DNA of 64,000 nucleotides from Haloferax marinum (GTDB lineage Archaea > Halobacteriota > Halobacteria > Halobacteriales > Haloferacaceae). Below are positions 53,146 through 60,097 of this stretch, piece after piece. Numbering within the stretch: position 1 is the stretch's first letter; each line of letters begins with the position of its first letter. The notes below the pieces were generated by a model. The model was not told the origin of the DNA, did no database searches, and worked only from the letters and a program-made list of their open reading frames with translations. Where the stretch lies: assembly GCF_009674625.1 (NCBI RefSeq), contig NZ_WKJQ01000001.1:744001-808000 (forward strand). Direction: 5' to 3'. The position numbers and the translations under genes were made by a program.

Positions 53146-54333
53146 ATGCCGGTGGACTTCTACGAAATCCTCGGGGTCGAACGCGGCGCCGAGACAGGCG
53201 AAATCAAACAGGCCTTCCGTCAGAAGGCGCGGGAGTATCATCCCGACGTCAACGACGACGAACGAGCGACGGCGCAGTTCACCGTCGTCAGGAAGGCCTA
53301 CGAAGTCCTCACCGACGACGCCGAGCGAGCAGATTACGACCGTATGGGCCATCGGACGTACGTCGAAAAGCGACTCGACGGCCTCAACAAATTCAAATTC
53401 CCTGGACAAGCGGGCGAGCAGTCGTCGAGTGACCCCACGTCACGTTCGACGACCGATTCCTCGTCCTCGCGTTCCTCGTCGCGTTCGACGACGTCTTCTT
53501 CGTCCTCACGTTCGACGGCCGATCCCTCCTCGTCGTCGCGTTCGACCTCGTCAGGTTCGTCGTCGTCAGGCTCGTCGTCGTCCCGTTCGTCGTGGACCTC
53601 GTCGACGTCGTCTGCACGGTCTTCGGGCCGAACGAGTTCGTCTTCGTCACGTTCGTCCTCCTCGAACCGGTCGTCGTCTCGAACCTCGTCGCGCAGTTCG
53701 AACCGGTCGAGTACGTCATCTCGGTCAGGTTCGTCGCGTGGGTCGTCCAGTCGAACGACGTCGTCGAGGACTCGAGGGACGACGTCTCGGACTGGTGGGG
53801 CAGGGACGACCAGTCGATTCGAGAGAGAACGTCGGTCAGAGACCGACACCGCCAGACCAAGCGGCCCGAAGGCGCTCTGGTACGGGTGGAGCGTCACACT
53901 CGTCGTGCTGGTGGCGTACTTCGCCGGCCTCGGCAGATATCTGACTGGCGAGGGCGCGGCCTTCGTGTCGGCGCTCGTCTCCATCGATACTGCCGCGCCA
54001 GTTCCGGCCGCACTCGCGACGTCGCCCCTCTCGCTTCCGAGCGTCGCCACACTCCAAACCGCTGCGTCCGCGGCACCATCGGCGCTTATCCTCCCCGGAA
54101 CCGCGGCAGTCCTCGCGGTCTCGCTCGTCGTCATCGTCGCCCGATTTGGACACTCGTGGACGACGTGGCTCTACGCGCTGGCGGCACTCGTGCCGGTCGT
54201 GGTACTCGCCGCAGGCGCACTCGGTATCGCACGGCCACTCGTAGTCGACGTCGTTGGACTCGTCGTCTGCCCACTGCTCGGTGCAGGCGGGTTCGTCGTC
54301 GACGCAGGTCGGTATCTCTTCGCCACTCGGTGA
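53146..54333 (+). CDS. Membrane-anchored J-domain protein with Ser/Arg-rich linker
   Basis: A 395-aa protein. Residues 3-70 are a J domain, DFYEILGVERGAETGEIKQAF, with the HPD motif at 32-34. Residues about 91-240 are a low-complexity linker dominated by Ser and Arg (for example SSSSRSSSRSTTSSSSSRST, TSSRSSNRSSTSSRSGSSRG). The C-terminal ~150 residues have about four hydrophobic helices (WYGWSVTLVVLVAYFAGL, PSALILPGTAAVLAVSLVVI, TWLYALAALVPVVVLAAGAL and VDVVGLVVCPLLGAGGFVV). It should recruit an Hsp70 (DnaK) to the membrane. The linker is far more Ser/Arg-biased than usual for the acidic haloarchaeal proteome. Confidence 0.9.
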   Translation: MPVDFYEILGVERGAETGEIKQAFRQKAREYHPDVNDDERATAQFTVVRKAYEVLTDDAERADYDRMGHRTYVEKRLDGLNKFKFPGQAGEQSSSDPTSRSTTDSSSSRSSSRSTTSSSSSRSTADPSSSSRSTSSGSSSSGSSSSRSSWTSSTSSARSSGRTSSSSSRSSSSNRSSSRTSSRSSNRSSTSSRSGSSRGSSSRTTSSRTRGTTSRTGGAGTTSRFERERRSETDTARPSGPKALWYGWSVTLVVLVAYFAGLGRYLTGEGAAFVSALVSIDTAAPVPAALATSPLSLPSVATLQTAASAAPSALILPGTAAVLAVSLVVIVARFGHSWTTWLYALAALVPVVVLAAGALGIARPLVVDVVGLVVCPLLGAGGFVVDAGRYLFATR

Positions 54334-54437
54334 GGTCTCCGGACTGGGTGCCGCACTCCAGCGTGGACTCCCGTGACTGGTGAGTCTCGGTGCGCCCTGA
54401 CTGTCGATTTTTTGTCGCCAGAGTGTGAAGTTCGAGT

Positions 54438-55169
54438 ATGTCGATTGCCGGTGGCCGCGTCAGGAGATTCCGACTCCGTGCGGCCAATGCTTACCTCGTC
54501 TCTGACCCAAGTCGTCCTCAGGACGACGACTCGACGATTCGACCAGGTCGCGGCCGTGGCAGTGACGACGAGTTTGTTCTCGTCGATGCTGGGTTGCCGT
54601 GGGACCGCGGAAGACTTCTGCGAGGACTGGCAGACGTCGGACTCGATGCGGGCGACGTCGACCGCGTCCTCCTGACTCACTACGACGTCGACCACGTCGG
54701 GACGCTCGCCACCCTCGGTCTTCGAGCAGACGTTCCGATTCACGTCGGAGAACCGGACGCGTCGTATCTGACCCACCGGTCGAACCCACCGATTCTGTCA
54801 CACAAAGGTGCCGCCCAACTGCTCGCCGCACCACTTCTCACGCCGCCGACGAATCCAGTCGAGGTAGTCGACGACGGCGACCGAATCGGTGGGTTCGTCG
54901 CGTACGGCACACCCGGCCACACACCCGGACACACCGCGTACGTCCACGAACGACTCGGTGTCGCCTTCGTAGGCGACATGGTTCGCGAGACTGACGGGCG
55001 ACTCGAACCGGCGCCGTGGGTTCTCAACGCAGACTCCGACCAGAATAGACGAAGTATTCGCGAATTCGCCGCACGCTGTCCACCCGTCGACGTGGTCGCG
55101 ATGGGACACGGCGACCCGATAGTCGAATACGGATACGGTTCACTGAAGCGCGTCGCCGACCGCGTGTGA
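54438..55169 (+). CDS. Metallo-beta-lactamase fold hydrolase
   Basis: A 243-aa MBL-fold protein. The metal motif is THYDVDHVG, in which the second His of the canonical HxHxDH is replaced by Asp, so the metal site may bind a single zinc or iron. GTPGHTPGHTAYV is a typical second metal-loop motif and FVGDMV the third. MSIAGGRVRRFRLRAANAYLVS is the conventional N-terminus. The protein is cytosolic with an unknown substrate; it follows the J-domain gene by 104 nt in the same direction. Confidence 0.87.
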   Translation: MSIAGGRVRRFRLRAANAYLVSDPSRPQDDDSTIRPGRGRGSDDEFVLVDAGLPWDRGRLLRGLADVGLDAGDVDRVLLTHYDVDHVGTLATLGLRADVPIHVGEPDASYLTHRSNPPILSHKGAAQLLAAPLLTPPTNPVEVVDDGDRIGGFVAYGTPGHTPGHTAYVHERLGVAFVGDMVRETDGRLEPAPWVLNADSDQNRRSIREFAARCPPVDVVAMGHGDPIVEYGYGSLKRVADRV

Positions 55170-55217
55170 ACGTTTCATTCAGTCAATATTTTCTCTGCTG
55201 GTCGCGTCGTTTCTCGT

Positions 55218-56030
55218 ATGCACGACTCTTCCAGGCGGACGTTCCTCACGTACGGAGGCGTTCTTGGTATTGCAGCACTGTCGGGGTGTGCTGCCCCCAG
55301 CATCGAGACGCAGGAAGAAGAGACGAGAGTCATCCCACCGGACAGTTTCGACTCACTGGAAGTGTGGAACATCAATGGAAGCGTCACCGTCGAGACGTGG
55401 GACGAAGACGACATCGAACTGCGTATCGTCAAACGCGCGTTCTTCACCGAAGATTTCGACGCGGCTGAAATCGACGTCGCTGGCGACGATACACTCGTCA
55501 TCGCACGAATCGTCCACGACGAAGAACCGGGCCTCGTCGTCGTCTCACTCGAGCTCCGTGTTCCTGCCGAGTTTCCGGTGACACACGCCTCGACGTCGAA
55601 CGGATTCGTCGATATCAGGGGGACGACCGGTGACCTCGAAGTCCGAACGACGAACGGAAAGGTCGACGTTCAGGACGTCGATGGGTTCGTCCGACTCTCG
55701 ACCAGCAACGGGAGTGTCACGGCCTACGACGTCGGTGGCGTCGATGGCGCGCGCACGACGAACGGGTCTATCGACATCCACGTGCCAGCGATTCGTGTCG
55801 ACACGAGCATCGAGACGTCGAACGGGTCGATAGACGCCGCCCTCGCGGGAGAGTTGGACGCGGAACTCGAGGCGCAGACGTCGAACGGGTCTATCGATAC
55901 GAGTAGCATCTCGCTCTCTGAGAGCGCCGTTTCACGCACACGCGTCACCGGAATCCTCGGAGCGGGCGGGCCGATGCTCACGCTGTTGACGAGTAACGGA
56001 AGTATCGAGCTATCGCTCTTGTCGGAGTAA
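55218..56030 (+). CDS. DUF4097-type beta-repeat Tat lipoprotein
   Basis: A 270-aa secreted lipoprotein: signal SRRTFLTYGGVLGIAALSGC, with lipobox Cys near residue 24. The mature protein is a run of beta-helix-type turns with repeated T(T/S)NG(S/K) motifs (ASTSNGFVDIRG, RTTNGKVDVQDV, STSNGSVTAYDV, RTTNGSIDIHVP, ETSNGSIDAALA, QTSNGSIDTSSI, LTSNGSIELSLL), as in DUF4097 adhesion/envelope proteins. The period is about 22 residues. Function unknown; it should be anchored on the outer face of the membrane. Confidence 0.87.
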   Translation: MHDSSRRTFLTYGGVLGIAALSGCAAPSIETQEEETRVIPPDSFDSLEVWNINGSVTVETWDEDDIELRIVKRAFFTEDFDAAEIDVAGDDTLVIARIVHDEEPGLVVVSLELRVPAEFPVTHASTSNGFVDIRGTTGDLEVRTTNGKVDVQDVDGFVRLSTSNGSVTAYDVGGVDGARTTNGSIDIHVPAIRVDTSIETSNGSIDAALAGELDAELEAQTSNGSIDTSSISLSESAVSRTRVTGILGAGGPMLTLLTSNGSIELSLLSE

Positions 56031-56362
56031 AGAGCGGGGACCGCGGCCGAGCGCAAGTCCCCGGACTGACCAAGCCACTGCGAGGAGCACCAATCTCACA
56101 GTTGCCTGACGCGCCCGGCGGAAATGAATCGAACCACGCGCGTCAACAGCACGTATGGCGGTAGTTGTAAAAAGTCCTTTGTTCTCGCCAATTAGGACCA
56201 CGCCATCCAGAACGATTGGATAAATATGCCATTATGTGGAGCAAACACCTGAGAAAAGTGAACAAAGCATAACCTTCATGGTTCTTGGTGGACGAACGAC
56301 CGGCAGAATCGTGAAGAATTCAGAGAATCGAACGACGCTGGTCGAATTGCCGAAAATATTGC
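56031..56362. other. Intergenic region with unusually AT-rich stretch
   Basis: No gene is supported in these 332 bases. The right two-thirds (about 56160-56330) is clearly more AT-rich than the rest of the window, with runs such as GATAAATATGCCATTATG. The longest forward frame here is 12 codons (56234-56272). No tRNA fold, terminal inverted repeat or IS remnant was recognised. Confidence 0.4.
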
Positions 56363-56989
56363 CTACCGAACGAGATACGGTTCGTCGCCAGGGATGAATC
56401 GGCCGAGGTCGGTCTCGCGACGGAAGTCTGTCGATTGGAGCGTCAACAAGCCTGCGACGAGTTCGTCGTGGTCGTCTTCGTCCCACTCCAGTGGGTCTTT
56501 GATGGGGACGACGAGGAACCCACTCCCTCGAATCTCGGTTCCGTGGAGTTCCTCCATGTCGACGTCGGTCTTCCACCCGACAGACGTGTAGTTGTTCAGG
56601 ACGTGGTCGGTGGCCGTCGCGCCGACAGGCAACAGGACGTGTGCAGCGATTGCGCGGAGTTCCGCGTCGAAGAATCGCTCCATGTCGGTGTACTCTGCTG
56701 CAGTCGGCGTACTATCTGGGACGCACATGTGTAGATACGACATGAACGTCTTGTTCACCGTCGGTTCGTCACCTGTGGTCTCTAAGAGACCCGAATCGAC
56801 GAGCGCCGCTTGCAGTCGCTTGCCCGCTTCGTCCGTAAACGGAACGCCGGTGTCTTCCCCACCGTGGACCAGTGGGTGGTCACCGACGACGTGGAAGTCC
56901 GCGTTGGCGTCGCCATAGCCGGGGACGAACCGGTCACACGACGGTTGCATTCCGAACGGGTTGCTCGTGCGGTCGGTTACGTTCCTCAC
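56363..56989 (-). CDS. Uracil-DNA-glycosylase superfamily protein
   Basis: A 208-aa protein started at the GTG of VRNVTDRTSNPFGMQPS. It has the superfamily opening DFHVVGDHPLVHGGEDTGVPFTDEAGKRL, in which the usual GEAPG loop is modified to GDHPL, and a later LLPVGATATDHVLNN motif for the second loop. Iron-sulfur cysteines typical of family-4 UDGs are not complete (only CDRFVPG and MCVPD are seen). It may excise uracil or another base, or act on nucleotides. A TCTTTATCG box lies about 27 nt upstream of the GTG. Confidence 0.8.
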   Translation of the reverse strand: MRNVTDRTSNPFGMQPSCDRFVPGYGDANADFHVVGDHPLVHGGEDTGVPFTDEAGKRLQAALVDSGLLETTGDEPTVNKTFMSYLHMCVPDSTPTAAEYTDMERFFDAELRAIAAHVLLPVGATATDHVLNNYTSVGWKTDVDMEELHGTEIRGSGFLVVPIKDPLEWDEDDHDELVAGLLTLQSTDFRRETDLGRFIPGDEPYLVR

Positions 56990-57077
56990 GGTAACACCTG
57001 GGGTTTCGGGCGATAAAGATGACGTGGTTCGTGGCGATAACGTCCACGAACGAGCGTGATAGTTGGTTCTCCGGGCG

Positions 57078-57551
57078 TCAGAGTTCGACTCCGGATGGGA
57101 TGAGGCTCTGACCGCGAAGCAGACTTCCTTCGGTATCGTAGACGAGGAACGTCGACTTCTCGAACGTCGCGAAGTGTTCGTTTTCGATAGCGACGTCGAC
57201 GCGATATCGGCCGTCGGTGTCGTCGGTACTCCGACCGTACTCTCGGGCCGCACCGATAAACTGGAGAACGTCTTCAGCGTCGGCGTTGAGTTCGAGGACG
57301 TAGTCGCCCGTCAACCGGTCGGTGACGCTGACGACGCCTCGTGTGTCGGTGTCGTCGATGGGTCCCTGGAGACGTAACGATACGTCGAGGTCCTCCGCCG
57401 CGAGGACCGCTCCATCGGGAGCGGAAAACCGTTCCCGAAGCTCCTCGGGTGGGCCATAGAAGTCGATAGAAACCGTCGGCTGACGAGGGGTTCCGTCCTC
57501 TTCGTGCCAGCCGACGTCACGAACGTCAAGTTCGAAGTAATCACGCCGCAT
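57078..57551 (-). CDS. Uncharacterised soluble protein
   Basis: A 157-aa protein starting at MRRDYFELDVRDVGWHEEDG. The body is beta-rich (PTVSIDFYGPPEELRERFS; DVSLRLQGPIDDTDTRGV; VDVAIENEHFATFEKSTFLVY) and ends LLRGQSLIPSGVEL. It has no signal peptide or TM segment. No motif is recognised; it may be a haloarchaea-specific family. It is in the same direction as the UDG-like gene, upstream of it. Confidence 0.7.
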   Translation of the reverse strand: MRRDYFELDVRDVGWHEEDGTPRQPTVSIDFYGPPEELRERFSAPDGAVLAAEDLDVSLRLQGPIDDTDTRGVVSVTDRLTGDYVLELNADAEDVLQFIGAAREYGRSTDDTDGRYRVDVAIENEHFATFEKSTFLVYDTEGSLLRGQSLIPSGVEL

Positions 57552-57660
57552 TCCGTACACACACGTTGTATTTGGCCGCCTATTAACGTGACGCCCCACA
57601 CAGTATTGTGCCTGGTCAGTCCGATAATTGTTGTTTGGTTGTTATTTCACCCGTTGTCTT

Positions 57661-57704
57661 GTTTTCTGCTACTTGTAGCCTGGTTTTCTGTTACTTCTTG
57701 CCTG
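57661..57704. repeat. 22-bp tandem duplication in a T/G-rich intergenic tract
   Basis: GTTTTCTGCTACTTGTAGCCTG (57661-57682) is followed directly by GTTTTCTGTTACTTCTTGCCTG (57683-57704), 19 of 22 identical. The tract from about 57600 to 57720 is T/G-rich on the plus strand, unlike the surroundings. No gene lies in 57552-57837. Confidence 0.65.
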
Positions 57705-57837
57705 GTTGGCCTGCCACTGCGGCCCCCCCGACTGGGCCTGTCGCTACTGACCGCCACCCCAGTGTCGGTACCAAACCGACCGCCTCTCCGTCGAGAACGT
57801 CGGTAGTTTTTACCTGTCGCACTGTGCCGGTTGTCCC

Positions 57838-58335
57838 ATGGTCTGGGTCCGGTCCGAACACGCAGGCGCACTGGCAGTCGTCTCGACGTGGCTCTGTGCG
57901 CTCCTCCCGTGGAACATCACCTACACATCGAATATCGCCGGCGTCAGCCTCCTGTTCGTGAGGTTCCCATTCGTCGAAGTTCAGTACGCGTGGGGACTCT
58001 CACAACGTGTTGCCGTCCGCGACCCGTTGTCGGCGCTGGCAATCCAGGCGGGACAGACTGTCGCAATCGCCTACCAGGCGTGGGCGTTCGGTGCGGCAGC
58101 GATGGCGATTGCCGTCGTCTTTTCGTTCGGGTACTACCTGCGCGAAGAACGCGTCGAAGAAGGTCCGGTAGACCCAGTCCGCCTCCTCGGTGGCCTCCTC
58201 GGCGTCGTCGGTGTCGTCCTCGCGGCCTCGACGTACCTGCTCGCGACTCGCGGAATTCCGGGAGTTCCGCTCCCAGTCGGAGTCGTCATCTCGCTCGTCT
58301 TTGCTGGCGTCTTGCTGACAGTCGAGCGCTCCTGA
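57838..58335 (+). CDS. Uncharacterised multi-pass membrane protein
   Basis: A 165-aa protein with about four hydrophobic helices: VVSTWLCALLPWNITYTSN, AWAFGAAAMAIAVVFSFGYY, LLGGLLGVVGVVLAASTYLL and GVVISLVFAGVLLTVE. A charged cytosolic loop (EERVEEGPVDP) lies between TM2 and TM3. No family is recognised. It starts at the ATG of MVWVRSEHAGALA and lies 66 nt before the PilB-like ATPase, with an independent TATA (CATTTAAGT, about 58352-58360) between them. Confidence 0.78.
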   Translation: MVWVRSEHAGALAVVSTWLCALLPWNITYTSNIAGVSLLFVRFPFVEVQYAWGLSQRVAVRDPLSALAIQAGQTVAIAYQAWAFGAAAMAIAVVFSFGYYLREERVEEGPVDPVRLLGGLLGVVGVVLAASTYLLATRGIPGVPLPVGVVISLVFAGVLLTVERS

Positions 58336-58401
58336 CTTTCTCCTCGCGGTTCATTTAAGTAGTGACCTCACATACCACCCGACCAACTGATTCGGGTGAC
58401 G

Positions 58402-60096
58402 ATGCAACAAGATACTACGGGTGAAACGAACACACCCACAAACTCCACGACCGGTCGTGGGTTCTTCCGTCTACTCAGCGACGGTGAATTCGGTGGTGCC
58501 GCCTCCGAGGCCAGGCGAATCTTCCGTCGAACCACCGAGATGCTTCGCGGGTCGAACCTGAACGTCCGCCCGCTGACTCCCGAAGATACGCCACTCGGGA
58601 CTTACGAGATTCCACCGGACCACGAAGAGGTCGACCGATACTGGGTGAACGCCCCGTACTCCTACGTCGTCGTCACGTTCGATACGAACGCCACCGCCCA
58701 CCACTACCACGTCGTCGAACCCGACCTCGACGAGTTCGAGGCGTCGCTCCTCGAACGCGTCCGCACGGACATCCGCGACCCGCTGTTGTTCAGACGCGAC
58801 ATCGACCCGACACAAGACGACGCACTCGTCACCGAACTCGCCTCCCTCATCGAACAGTACGGCCTCGAACTCGGGATGGGGTCGTTTCACTCCGTCCTGT
58901 ACTATCTCCGGAGAGACTTCCACGGGTACGGCCCCATCGACCCGTTGATGGGCGACCCCCACATCGAAGACATCTCGTGTGACGGGTACAACCTCCCACT
59001 CTTCGTCTACCACGACGACTACACCGACATCGAGACGAACATCTCCTTCGAGAGCGAGGAACTCGACAACTTCGTCGTTCGTCTCGCCCAACGGTCCGGC
59101 CAGCACATCAGCGTCGGCGACCCAGTACTCGGGACGACGCTGCCCAACGGTGCCCGTGCAGAACTCGCACTCGGAGAGGAGGTGACCCCACGCGGGTCGG
59201 CCTTCACCGTCCGCCTCTACGCCGAAGAACCGTTCACTCCAATCGACCTCGTCGAGTACGGGACGTTCTCCATCGAGCAGATGGCGTATCTATGGCTCTG
59301 TATCGAACACAACAAGAGTCTCATCTTCGCTGGCGGGACTGCGTCCGGGAAGACCACGTCGATGAACGCCGTCTCGATGTTCGTCCCACCGCGGTCGAAA
59401 GTGCTCTCTATCGAAGACACTCGTGAACTCGCCCTCTACCACGACAACTGGTTGTCCTCTGTCACCCGCGAACGCCTCCACGACGACACGGACATCACGA
59501 TGTACGACCTCCTGCGGTCGGCACTCCGCCACCGCCCCGAGTACATCATCGTCGGCGAGGTGCGTGGGGAGGAAGCAGTGACGCTCTTCCAGGCGATGAA
59601 CACCGGCCACACCACGTTCTCGACGATGCACGCAGACAGCGTCGAGACGGTCATCAACCGTCTGGAGAACGAACCCATCAACGTCCCGCGCGCGATGGTG
59701 CAATCGCTCGACTTGCTCTGTGTACAGACGCTCACTCGCCACGACGGCGAGCGCGTCCGCCGGTCGCAGACCATCGGTGAGATTGGCGACATCGACCAGC
59801 GGACTGGCGAACTCGACTACTCCGCGTCGTTCTCGTGGAAACCCGATGGCGACTCGTTCACCCAGAGCGACAGTTCGCTCCTCGACGAGATTCAACGCGA
59901 AAACGGGTGGTCACGGACGGAACTCCGCCGCGAACTCCGCCAGCGCGAGCAGTTCCTTCGCTACCTCCTCGACAAAGGCGTCTCCGACTATCGACGGTTC
60001 ACCGCGCTCGTCAACGAGTACTACGCCGACGCCGACGACGTGATGGCACGGGTCGAAGCAGACGAGAGCGTCGTCGACGTCGGGTCGGGTATCTAG
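58402..60096 (+). CDS. Type IV pilus/archaellum-like secretion ATPase (PilB type)
   Basis: A 564-aa hexameric ATPase of the type II/IV secretion family. Walker A FAGGTASGKTTSMNA is near residue 310-324. The Asp-box (SIEDTREL), Walker B RPEYIIVGEVRGEEA and the His box MHADS (SVETVINRLENEP) are all intact. The N-terminal ~150 residues form an archaeal-type cap with YDRIAS-independent fold (RSNLNVRPLTPEDTPLG region). The start is the ATG at 58402; a GTG two codons upstream is possible. It is followed after one base by the membrane platform gene, forming a PilB-PilC pair. Confidence 0.92.
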   Translation: MQQDTTGETNTPTNSTTGRGFFRLLSDGEFGGAASEARRIFRRTTEMLRGSNLNVRPLTPEDTPLGTYEIPPDHEEVDRYWVNAPYSYVVVTFDTNATAHHYHVVEPDLDEFEASLLERVRTDIRDPLLFRRDIDPTQDDALVTELASLIEQYGLELGMGSFHSVLYYLRRDFHGYGPIDPLMGDPHIEDISCDGYNLPLFVYHDDYTDIETNISFESEELDNFVVRLAQRSGQHISVGDPVLGTTLPNGARAELALGEEVTPRGSAFTVRLYAEEPFTPIDLVEYGTFSIEQMAYLWLCIEHNKSLIFAGGTASGKTTSMNAVSMFVPPRSKVLSIEDTRELALYHDNWLSSVTRERLHDDTDITMYDLLRSALRHRPEYIIVGEVRGEEAVTLFQAMNTGHTTFSTMHADSVETVINRLENEPINVPRAMVQSLDLLCVQTLTRHDGERVRRSQTIGEIGDIDQRTGELDYSASFSWKPDGDSFTQSDSSLLDEIQRENGWSRTELRRELRQREQFLRYLLDKGVSDYRRFTALVNEYYADADDVMARVEADESVVDVGSGI

Positions 60097-60097
60097 C

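Noticed and set aside
53334..54134. Acidic minus-strand ORF opposite the J-domain protein's Ser/Arg linker
   Set aside because: TCG/CGT-type Ser and Arg codons on the plus strand produce Asp/Glu-like codons in the complement; the sense frame has a true J domain.
56234..56272. 12-codon ORF in the AT-rich gap
   Set aside because: Too short, no promoter spacing or hydrophobic pattern; kept as intergenic.
57080..57110. A GTTCGA-like stretch resembling a tRNA T-arm
   Set aside because: It lies in a coding region and no acceptor/anticodon stems can be formed around it.
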